A stretch of 7,785 nt of DNA from an uncultured Clostridia bacterium (GTDB lineage Bacteria; Bacillota; Clostridia; Christensenellales; Aristaeellaceae), in contig CALCTW010000071.1 in assembly GCA_937907055.1 (NCBI GenBank), forward strand, positions 1 to 7,785, in the 5' to 3' direction. Below are positions 1-5,938 of this stretch, piece after piece. A program made the translations under genes and the position numbers. Position 1 is the stretch's first letter; each line of letters begins with the position of its first letter. The notes beneath the pieces are model-generated. The model searched no databases and had not been told where the DNA came from. It worked only from the letters and a program-made list of their open reading frames with translations.

Positions 1-351
1 CTCGTGTTTCGCGTTACTTCTCCGGGTTTACGGTCGGTTCTCTTTCTGGGTGATCTCGGCCCCGCGGGCGGACGTGCGCTGCTTATGGAATGCGGTGAAA
101 AGCTGCCGTCCGACATTGTACAGATGGCTCACCATGGCCATAGCGGGGTTACCGAGGAAGTTTATCAGAAAATCTCGCCGAAGGCCTGTCTCTGGTGCGC
201 GCCGGACTGGCTTTGGGAGGAAGAGGACATTGAATTTGAAACGGATTCTTGGGGCACACGTCACACCCGCGCGTGGATGGAGAAGCTTGGCGTAAAAGAA
301 AACTATGTGACCAAAGATGGCACGCAATCCATTCCCCTGAAATTTCAATAG
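1..351 (+). CDS. Metallo-beta-lactamase-fold hydrolase, C-terminal fragment
   Basis: The reading frame is open from the first base, so the gene starts upstream of the window; the GTG at base 4 is most likely an internal valine. The 116 visible residues contain a beta-strand and turn FLGDLG (fragment residues 15-20) and the motif AHHGHSG (43-49). This resembles the late metal-binding Asp and the HHG segment of MBL-fold proteins of the ComEC/Rec2-like competence-hydrolase group, where the pattern is a strand ending in GD, then a HHG motif followed by a small residue and Ser. The upstream HxHxDH metal motif lies outside the window, so catalytic competence and substrate cannot be judged. No membrane segment is visible in this part. 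The gene ends in TAG; no convincing intrinsic terminator follows before the glnN promoter. Family assignment is fairly sure; specific function is unknown. Confidence 0.72.
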   Translation, partial: LVFRVTSPGLRSVLFLGDLGPAGGRALLMECGEKLPSDIVQMAHHGHSGVTEEVYQKISPKACLWCAPDWLWEEEDIEFETDSWGTRHTRAWMEKLGVKENYVTKDGTQSIPLKFQ

Positions 352-412
352 CGAAGACATGCAGGCAAACCATACTCAAAGGGAATTTTACGGTATGCCG
401 GCAGCAAAAAAC

Positions 413-441
413 TTGACAGCGCTTCTTTGTGGGTTTATAAT
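413..441 (+). promoter_or_regulatory. Perfect-consensus vegetative promoter of glnN
   Basis: TTGACA (413-418) and TATAAT (436-441) are separated by exactly 17 bp, which is a 12 of 12 match to the housekeeping sigma factor consensus. Transcription should begin near 448, giving a leader of only about 26 nt with no room for an attenuator or riboswitch. No obvious inverted repeat overlaps the elements, so transcriptional control, if any, would need an operator not recognisable here. Confidence 0.88.
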
Positions 442-473
442 GACTTATTCCTATACAGAAAGGATGCGTGCAA

Positions 474-2561
474 ATGGGTTTATCTGAATTATTCGGCAGC
501 ATGGTTTTTAACGATTCCGTTATGCAGCAGCGGCTGCCGCACGATACCTATCGCGCGCTGAAACGCATACTGCGCGAAGGCGGTTCTCTGGACCGTTCCA
601 TCGCGGACATCGTTGCCAATGCCATGAAGGACTGGGCGATCGAAAAAGGTGCGACTCATTTTACTCATTGGTTCCAGCCCATGACAGGCGTTACAGCGGA
701 AAAGCACGACTCGTTTATTCGCACCGTCGGCGACAAGGTCATCATGGAGTTCAGCGGTAAAGAGCTGATAAAGGGCGAACCGGACGCTTCGAGTTTCCCT
801 TCGGGCGGTCTTCGCGCCACGTTTGAAGCGCGCGGCTATACGGCGTGGGATCCCACGTCCTTCGCGTTCATCAAGGATGAAACGCTCTATATCCCCACGG
901 CTTTCTGCTCCTTCGGGGGAGAGGCGCTGGATAAGAAAACGCCCCTTCTGCGCAGCATGGAGGCGGTCAACCGTCAGGCGCTGCGCGTGCTGAAGCTTTT
1001 CGGCAACGAGGAAGTCAATCACGTTTATCCCACGGTGGGCCCCGAACAGGAATACTTCCTGGTGGACAAGGCCGTGTATGACAAGCGCCCCGATCTGATG
1101 GTTACCGGCCGCACCCTGTTCGGCGCCAAGTCGCCCAAGGGTCAGGAACTGGATGATCACTATTACGGCGCGATCAAGCCCCGCGTGGTCTCCTTCATGC
1201 GCGACATGGATGAGGAACTGTGGAAACTGGGCATTCTGGATAAGACCCGCCACAACGAAGCCGCGCCCGCGCAGCACGAGATGGCCCCCATCTTCAGCAC
1301 GGCCAATATCGCGGCGGATCATAACCAGCTGACCATGGAAACCATGCGCAAGGTGGCGCAGCGCCATGATCTGGTGTGTCTGCTGCATGAAAAGCCTTTT
1401 GAAGGCGTGAACGGCAGCGGTAAGCACAATAACTGGTCGCTTTCCACCAATAACGGTCTCAACCTGTTTGAGCCGGGCGACACCCCGTATCAGAACGCGC
1501 AGTTCCTGCTGTTCCTGTGCGCCGTGATCAAGGCGGTGGATGAATATCCCGAAATGCTGAGGATCTCTGTGGCCAGCGCGGGCAATGATCACCGCCTGGG
1601 CGCCAATGAAGCGCCGCCGGCCATCATGAGCATCTTCCTGGGCGATGAACTGACCGATATTCTGGAAGCGCTGGCCGAAGAAAAGGATTACAGCGCCCAC
1701 GAGAAGACCGTGATGAAGGTGGGCGTGCATACGATCCCGTATTTCTCCAAGGATACGACCGACCGTAACCGTACTTCTCCCTTTGCCTTCACCGGCAGCA
1801 AGTTTGAATTCCGTTCCCCCGGTTCCTCCCAGTCCATCAGCGATGCCAACATCGTGCTGAACACCATTGTGGCGGAGGAACTGTGCCGCTTTGCCGATCA
1901 GCTGGAAAACAGCGCGGATTTTGAAAAGGATCTGCACGAGCTGATCTGCACCGTGATCCGTCAGCATAAGCGCATCATCTTCAACGGCAACGGCTACGGC
2001 GCCGAATGGCTGGTGGAGGCCGAGCGCCGCGGGCTGAAGAACCTGCCCACCACGCCGGATGCCCTGAAGGAAATGATGGCTGAAAAGAACGTAGCGGTGT
2101 TTGAAAAGCACCACGTGTTCTCCGCCACCGAGATGGAGAGCCGCCGCGAGGCCGCGCTGGAGAATTACGCCACCGTGATCCGCATCGAGGCGGATACCAT
2201 GCTGCGCATGGCGCGTCAGGATATCCTGCCCGCGCTCATCCGCTTCAAGAAGGAAGTGGCCGAGAGCGCCATTGCCCAGCAGAGTGTGATGGAGGAATGC
2301 GATCTTTCCGCCGAGAAGGAGCTGCTCCGCCGCCTGTCCGAGGATTCCCGCCGCATCGATGCCGCCAGCAATGAGCTGCGCGATGCCATCAAGGTGATGA
2401 AGGCCGGCTCCACGATGGAGGAGAAGGCCACACTTTGCCGTGATGTGATCATCCCCGTGATGGCCGCGCTGCGCGAAGCCGCGGATCATGCCGAGCTGAT
2501 CTGCAGCAAGGACTGCTGGCCTTATCCCGATTACGGCGATATGCTGTTCAGCGTCAAGTAA
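474..2561 (+). CDS. glnN: Type III glutamine synthetase (GSIII)
   Basis: This enzyme makes glutamine from glutamate, ammonia and ATP in the cytoplasm and is the entry point of ammonia into biosynthesis. The 695-residue product matches the large GSIII class (about 700 residues, versus about 450 for GSI). The N-terminus, ELFGSMVFND (5-14), is typical of GSIII. Active-site blocks appear in order: TVGPEQEYFLVD (187-198, metal-binding glutamates), RHNEAAPAQHEMAP (259-272), EGVNGSGKHNNWSL (310-323, with the substrate-binding Asn-Gly and metal His), NDHRLGANEAPPAI (371-384) and the Arg-rich block RNRTSPFAFTGSKFEFRSPG (431-450). A helical C-terminal region (about 550-680) is also expected for the class. 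The ATG at 474 is preferred over the in-frame GTG at 468 because AGAAAGGA (457-464) lies 9 nt from the ATG but only 3 nt from the GTG. The reading frame is intact, with no missing motif. It has its own promoter and terminator, so it appears monocistronic. Confidence 0.97.
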   Translation: MGLSELFGSMVFNDSVMQQRLPHDTYRALKRILREGGSLDRSIADIVANAMKDWAIEKGATHFTHWFQPMTGVTAEKHDSFIRTVGDKVIMEFSGKELIKGEPDASSFPSGGLRATFEARGYTAWDPTSFAFIKDETLYIPTAFCSFGGEALDKKTPLLRSMEAVNRQALRVLKLFGNEEVNHVYPTVGPEQEYFLVDKAVYDKRPDLMVTGRTLFGAKSPKGQELDDHYYGAIKPRVVSFMRDMDEELWKLGILDKTRHNEAAPAQHEMAPIFSTANIAADHNQLTMETMRKVAQRHDLVCLLHEKPFEGVNGSGKHNNWSLSTNNGLNLFEPGDTPYQNAQFLLFLCAVIKAVDEYPEMLRISVASAGNDHRLGANEAPPAIMSIFLGDELTDILEALAEEKDYSAHEKTVMKVGVHTIPYFSKDTTDRNRTSPFAFTGSKFEFRSPGSSQSISDANIVLNTIVAEELCRFADQLENSADFEKDLHELICTVIRQHKRIIFNGNGYGAEWLVEAERRGLKNLPTTPDALKEMMAEKNVAVFEKHHVFSATEMESRREAALENYATVIRIEADTMLRMARQDILPALIRFKKEVAESAIAQQSVMEECDLSAEKELLRRLSEDSRRIDAASNELRDAIKVMKAGSTMEEKATLCRDVIIPVMAALREAADHAELICSKDCWPYPDYGDMLFSVK

Positions 2562-2584
2562 GCGAACCGAAATGACTGTTTTTC

Positions 2585-2607
2585 GGGTCCTGCCCCGCGC
2601 GGGACCC
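2585..2607 (+). other. Inverted repeat (hairpin) directly 5' of the glnN terminator
   Basis: GGGTCC (2585-2590) can pair with GGACCC (2602-2607) around a GC-rich loop that itself contains the palindrome CCCGCGCGGG (2594-2603). It starts 24 nt after the glnN stop codon. No T-run follows, so it is unlikely to terminate on its own; it may stabilise the 3' end of the mRNA or compete with the next hairpin. Confidence 0.5.
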
Positions 2608-2614
2608 AAACTGC

Positions 2615-2650
2615 AAACGCGTCCGGGACATGTTTCCGGGCGCGTTTTTT
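2615..2650 (+). terminator. Intrinsic terminator of glnN
   Basis: AAACGCGTCCGG (2615-2626) pairs with CCGGGCGCGTTT (2636-2647) over 12 bp with one T-G wobble and a 9-nt loop. The 3' arm runs into six consecutive T residues (2645-2650). This is a classic rho-independent terminator and separates glnN from the aminotransferase gene. Confidence 0.92.
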
Positions 2651-2710
2651 CTGTTTTGGGCCGGAACGACGGAAAATGGAGGATTTTTTAATGAATTTTG
2701 CATTTTTAAC

Positions 2711-2739
2711 TTGCAAATTGCCCATAAATGCGGTATTAT
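2711..2739 (+). promoter_or_regulatory. Promoter of the aminotransferase gene
   Basis: TTGCAA (2711-2716) and TATTAT (2734-2739) are spaced by 17 bp, 5 of 6 matches in each element. The 30 bp upstream (about 2680-2710) are very A/T-rich, like an UP element. Predicted start of transcription is near 2746. The -35 box forms one arm of a TTTGCA / TGCAAA inverted repeat. Confidence 0.75.
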
Positions 2740-2747
2740 ATCCCCAC

Positions 2748-2765
2748 TGCACGTTTCAACGTGCA
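2748..2765. promoter_or_regulatory. 18-bp palindrome at the predicted transcription start (operator candidate)
   Basis: TGCACGTTTCAACGTGCA has two perfect 8-bp arms around a 2-bp centre. It begins 8 bp downstream of the -10 box, so it covers about +2 to +20 of the aminotransferase transcript. A dimeric repressor bound here would block initiation. In RNA it could instead form a short leader hairpin (GCACG stem, 6-nt loop) ending 8 nt before the AAGGAG ribosome binding site. The sequence lacks the central CG of typical LacI/GalR operators, so no regulator family is proposed. Confidence 0.6.
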
Positions 2766-2787
2766 AGTGGAAAAGGAGAGAGTTGCA

Positions 2788-4092
2788 ATGAAGCCGTATG
2801 CAGAGATGACCCTTGACGAACTGAACGAGGAATACGCCAATCTGAAGGCGCAGTATAAAAAAGTGCAGGCGCTGGGTCTGCATCTGGATATGAGCCGCGG
2901 CAAGCCCTGTCAGGAGCAGCTGGATCTGTCCATGGAAATGATGGACGTGCTGAATTCCACCTCCGACCTGACCTGTGATGACGGTATGGACTGCCGTAAC
3001 TACGGCCAGCTGACCGGTATCAGCGAGGCGCGTGAGCTGCTGGGCGACATGATGGAGAACAACCCCAAGGATATCATCATCTACGGCAACTCCTCCCTGA
3101 ACGTGATGTTCGATACCATCAGCCGCGCCTGCACGCACGGTATCATGGGCAACACCCCCTGGGGCCGTCTGCCGGAGGTGAAGTTCCTCTGCCCGGTGCC
3201 CGGCTATGACCGTCACTTTGCCATTACCGAATATTTCGGCATCAAGATGATCCCCGTTCCCATGGGCCCCACCGGCCCCGATATGGACATGGTGGAGCGT
3301 CTGGTGAGCGAGGATGAGACCATCAAGGGCATCTGGTGCGTGCCCAAGTATTCCAACCCCATGGGTGTCAGCTATTCCGATGAGACCGTGCGCCGCTTTG
3401 CCCGTCTGGAGCCTGCCGCCCCGGATTTCCGCATCTTCTGGGATAACGCCTACGGTATCCACCACCTGTATGATCATCAGCAGGATTACCTGATCGAGAT
3501 CCTGGCCGAATGCAAGCGCGCCGGTAACCCCGATCTGGTCTACAAGTTTGCCTCCACCTCCAAGATCACCTTCCCGGGCAGCGGTATCGCCGCGCTGGCC
3601 ACCAGCCCCAACAACATGGAGGACCTGCTTTCCCATATGCGTCCGCAGACCATCGGTCACGATAAGGTGAACCAGCTGCGTCACGTGCGTTTCTTCGGCG
3701 ATATCCACGGCATGGTGGAACACATGCGCCGTCATGCCGCCATCATCCGTCCCAAGTTTGAGACTGTCGAAGCCATTCTGGAGCGCGATCTGACCGGTCT
3801 GGGCATCGGCACGTGGACCAAGCCCCTCGGCGGCTACTTCATCGGCTTCGATTCCCTGCCCGGCTGCGCCAAGGATATCGTGGCCCGCGCCAAGAAGGCC
3901 GGTGTGGTGATGACCACCGCCGGCGCCACCTGGCCCTACGGCAAGGACCCGCAGGATACCAACATACGTATCGCGCCCACCTATCCCAGCCTGGCTGATC
4001 TGACCACCGCTGCCGAGCTGTTCACCCTGTGCGTGCGCCTGTCCAGCCTGAAGATGATGATCCGTCAGCATCAGGAAGCCGCCGGTGCCTGA
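2788..4092 (+). CDS. PLP-dependent aspartate aminotransferase-like enzyme (fold type I, PF12897 type)
   Basis: Predicted cytoplasmic aminotransferase moving an amino group between aspartate (or a similar amino acid) and a 2-oxo acid using pyridoxal phosphate. The 434-residue product carries the N-terminal signature MSRGKPCQEQLDLS (35-48), common to this family of bacterial aspartate aminotransferases. Active-site elements are present: GNSS (100-103, cofactor phosphate region), the substrate-side YSNPMG (188-193, N190), WDNAYG (218-223, D219 facing the pyridine nitrogen, Y222), STSK (256-259, K259 as Schiff-base lysine) and NIRIAPTYP (392-400, R394 for the substrate carboxylate). AAGGAG (2773-2778) lies 9 nt before the ATG at 2788. 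An earlier in-frame ATG at 2728 sits between the promoter elements and cannot be the start. No DNA-binding domain is fused to it. The family is sure; the exact substrate pair is inferred. It follows glnN but has its own promoter, which suggests nitrogen metabolism with separate control. Confidence 0.9.
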   Translation: MKPYAEMTLDELNEEYANLKAQYKKVQALGLHLDMSRGKPCQEQLDLSMEMMDVLNSTSDLTCDDGMDCRNYGQLTGISEARELLGDMMENNPKDIIIYGNSSLNVMFDTISRACTHGIMGNTPWGRLPEVKFLCPVPGYDRHFAITEYFGIKMIPVPMGPTGPDMDMVERLVSEDETIKGIWCVPKYSNPMGVSYSDETVRRFARLEPAAPDFRIFWDNAYGIHHLYDHQQDYLIEILAECKRAGNPDLVYKFASTSKITFPGSGIAALATSPNNMEDLLSHMRPQTIGHDKVNQLRHVRFFGDIHGMVEHMRRHAAIIRPKFETVEAILERDLTGLGIGTWTKPLGGYFIGFDSLPGCAKDIVARAKKAGVVMTTAGATWPYGKDPQDTNIRIAPTYPSLADLTTAAELFTLCVRLSSLKMMIRQHQEAAGA

Positions 4093-4115
4093 GCGGAACT
4101 GACAAGCAAATAAAG

Positions 4116-4155
4116 AATACCTGCCGTGCTTCTGATCAGCAAGGCAGGTATTTTT
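4116..4155. terminator. Bidirectional terminator between convergent genes
   Basis: AATACCTGCC (4116-4125) pairs perfectly with GGCAGGTATT (4143-4152), and an inner TGCT/AGCA pair (4127-4130 with 4138-4141) extends the stem after one mismatch. On the + strand the stem runs into T residues (4151-4155); on the - strand it is followed by a T-rich stretch (complement of 4106-4117). It lies 23 nt after the aminotransferase stop and 20 nt after the stop of the serine hydrolase gene, so it probably serves both units. Confidence 0.87.
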
Positions 4156-4175
4156 GTATCTGTATCAGTGTTATT

Positions 4176-5303
4176 TTACAGCCCCAGCGCTTCGTAGACG
4201 AGGTTCTGTACATCCGGGTGGATGTTGCTGTAGGCATAGCCAAAGTTGCGGACATGCAAAGCCATGAAGTAGGACAGGTGATGCTCCGGGTCGATCAGGA
4301 TATAGCTGGCGGCCGCGCCGTCCCAGCCGAACTCCCCGACCGGCCCCTTGCGGCCGACGGTATCATCCACACGGGTGCGGACACCCAGCGCGTAATCATA
4401 GCCGTAGCGGCACCAGGTATCGAAGGAGGCCTTGCCCTTCGGGCACAGCTGCGGCGTACGCCACAGCTCCCGCGCGGCATCGCTGATGAGCCTGACGCCC
4501 GTCTTTGTTTCGCCGCAGGCCAGCGCGTCCGCCAGCGCGGCATAATCCTCCGCGGAGGAGATCAGCCCGGCGCCGCCGCTTTCATAGGCGGGGGTGAGGG
4601 CGTATACGATGTCATTGCAGCCCATGGGACGGGGCGGCTTGTCATCGGATTCGTACATATACTGGGCGCACTGGGTCTTCTGATTTTCCTCGGTCACATA
4701 AAATCCTGTGTGCGTCATGCCGGCAGGGGCGAAAATGTTCGCGTTCAGGTAATCCGAAAATTTCATGCCGGAGGCCGCTTCGATGACGGCGGCCAGCACA
4801 TCGTGGGAGAGGGAATAGAGAAAATCCGTGCCGGGATCAAAGTTGAGCGGCTTTTTTGCCAGCGCGTCGACCATCTGACGGGTGGTGGCGCGTCCGTCGC
4901 GCTTTTTGTTCTCCTCGATCAGCTCCGGCGCGTCCAGATCGTAATCCAGACCGCTCTGCATGCTCATCAGGTGACGGACGGTCATCACGGTCTCCGCGGG
5001 GCGGATCGTATCGCCCTCACGGACGGTCATCTCTTGATACGCGGGCAGATAATCCGCGACCGGCGCGTCAAGGGAGAGCTTGCCCTGCTCGATCAACTGC
5101 ATGGCGGCCAGCGTGGTGGTCACCTTGCTGCAGCTGTAAAGGCAGTAGGTCTCATCCCCGCGCAGGGGTTCTTTCCCTGCTTCATCGCGGTGCCCCATCA
5201 TGTGACGGTACAGCACCTCGTGATCCCGCATGACGATGATATCGCAGCTGGGAACAAAATGATCGGATAAATGATCGATATAAGCAGTCAGTTTGCTGAA
5301 CAT
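4176..5303 (-). CDS. Serine hydrolase of the class C beta-lactamase / penicillin-binding-protein-like family
   Basis: The 375-residue protein has the fold signature of PF00144 enzymes. These include class C beta-lactamases, D-amino-acid peptidases and esterases such as EstB; the true substrate is not readable. The nucleophile motif SxxK is SCSK (57-60, within LYSCSKVTTT). LSLDAPVADYLPAY (77-90) and VRHLMSMQSGLDY (109-121) are standard family segments. The second motif, usually YxN, reads Y163-S164-L165, so the Asn is replaced. The third motif region is EFGWDGAAASY (324-334). There is no signal peptide or membrane segment, so the enzyme should be cytoplasmic, which argues against a cell wall or classical beta-lactamase role and favours an esterase or peptidase-like hydrolase. 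The start is supported by AAGGG (5309-5313) 5 nt upstream. The gene begins 26 nt after the GGDEF stop codon with no promoter seen between, so it is probably transcribed with the sensor gene. Confidence 0.87.
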   Translation of the reverse strand: MFSKLTAYIDHLSDHFVPSCDIIVMRDHEVLYRHMMGHRDEAGKEPLRGDETYCLYSCSKVTTTLAAMQLIEQGKLSLDAPVADYLPAYQEMTVREGDTIRPAETVMTVRHLMSMQSGLDYDLDAPELIEENKKRDGRATTRQMVDALAKKPLNFDPGTDFLYSLSHDVLAAVIEAASGMKFSDYLNANIFAPAGMTHTGFYVTEENQKTQCAQYMYESDDKPPRPMGCNDIVYALTPAYESGGAGLISSAEDYAALADALACGETKTGVRLISDAARELWRTPQLCPKGKASFDTWCRYGYDYALGVRTRVDDTVGRKGPVGEFGWDGAAASYILIDPEHHLSYFMALHVRNFGYAYSNIHPDVQNLVYEALGL

Positions 5304-5329
5304 GATATCCCTTCTTTCTCGGCTTTTTC

Positions 5330-5863
5330 TCAGCGGTCGGTCGAGCGGCGTTTGAGACCGGCTTTGTGCTTTGCCTTGACCTCATACATGCTCTTGTCGC
5401 TCTTGAACAGCATTTCTTCGATCGTGCAGCCCGGATACAGCTGATCCACACAGAAGCCGCCGGAGAATTCCACCTTGCCCTGCAGGCCGTACCGCTGACC
5501 GATCGGCTCCAGCGCGCGGGTCACATTGCTGATGAACATATTGGCCATCTCCTCGCTGGCGCGGGGGATGTAGACCAGGAATTCATCGCCGCCGGGACGG
5601 GCCGCGATGCCGCCGTAGGGGAGGGCGCTGCGAACGGCGTCCGCCGTTGTCTTCAGGGCAATATCGCCGTTTGAGTGTCCCCAGTTGTCGTTCATGGTCT
5701 TCAGATTATCCATATCGATGGAGACGAAGGCAATGGTCTCTCGATCCGCGCACAGCTTTTCCCATTCGGGCTGCAGTGTCTCCTCAAAGCCGCGGCGGTT
5801 GAACAGGCCGGTCAGGGAATCCGTGATGCTGCTGAGGCGGCGCTCTTCATACAGTTCTCGCAA
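5330..5863 (-). CDS. GGDEF diguanylate cyclase half of a split sensor gene
   Basis: This is a full GGDEF domain, which makes cyclic-di-GMP from two GTP. Counting from the TTG at 5863: DSLTGLFNRRGF (15-26), SIDMDNLKTMND (48-59), GHSNGD (62-67) and RPGGDEF (89-95). Metal-binding Asp, GTP-contacting Asn and the GGDEF loop are all intact, so the domain looks catalytically competent. The inhibitory RxxD I-site that normally precedes GGDEF is absent (P82 and G85 occupy its ends), so product inhibition at that site is not expected. The frame is open back to 5935, where it meets the TAG that ends the sensor half; residues 5935-5864 read PGRFYHLWNVIVSNALYN and onward, an expected linker helix. TTG is the only plausible alternative start and has no Shine-Dalgarno sequence, so this half is best regarded as the C-terminus of the upstream frame, either separated by a nonsense mutation or made by readthrough. 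Confidence 0.85.
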   Translation of the reverse strand: MRELYEERRLSSITDSLTGLFNRRGFEETLQPEWEKLCADRETIAFVSIDMDNLKTMNDNWGHSNGDIALKTTADAVRSALPYGGIAARPGGDEFLVYIPRASEEMANMFISNVTRALEPIGQRYGLQGKVEFSGGFCVDQLYPGCTIEEMLFKSDKSMYEVKAKHKAGLKRRSTDR

Positions 5864-5935
5864 TTTACGCTGGCTGGAAACATTGTAAAGGGCGTTGGAT
5901 ACGATGACGTTCCAAAGATGATAGAAGCGCCCCGG

Positions 5936-5938
5936 CTA
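5936..5938 (-). other. In-frame TAG codon interrupting the sensor-GGDEF gene
   Basis: The - strand reads TCA TAG CCG. The codons upstream (ending HQSDS) and downstream (PGRFYHLW) are in the same frame, and the next in-frame stop is the TGA at 5330-5332, 201 codons on. Position in the joined protein is codon 444 of 645, in the junction between the ligand-sensing and signalling-helix regions. A single base change from CAG, TGG, GAG, AAG, TCG, TTG, TAC or TAT would create it. Confidence 0.9.

Noticed and set aside
361..402. Possible hairpin after the MBL-fold gene (CATAC at 371-375 with GTATG at 393-397)
   Set aside because: Only five continuous base pairs, a large loop and no T-run follow, so it is not supported as a terminator.
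352..561. Open frame of 69 codons following the TAG of the MBL-fold gene, considered as evidence that TAG is a sense codon in this organism
   Set aside because: The extension would run through the glnN promoter and into glnN in another frame with no family-like sequence, and the MBL protein has a natural-looking end. TAG therefore seems to be a normal stop here, which counts against genome-wide reassignment as the explanation for the sensor gene.
489..2609. Very long open frame (about 706 codons) on the - strand opposite glnN, and similar long antisense frames opposite the aminotransferase, the serine hydrolase and the sensor gene
   Set aside because: Biased GC-rich codon use in the real genes keeps the complementary frame free of stops. 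The translations are low in complexity (rich in H, G, A, Q), match no family and lack ribosome binding sites, whereas the opposite strands encode well-conserved enzymes.
2728..2787. Earlier in-frame ATG for the aminotransferase (20 extra residues)
   Set aside because: It lies between the -35 and -10 elements, upstream of the predicted transcription start, and has no Shine-Dalgarno sequence. The ATG at 2788 has AAGGAG at correct spacing.
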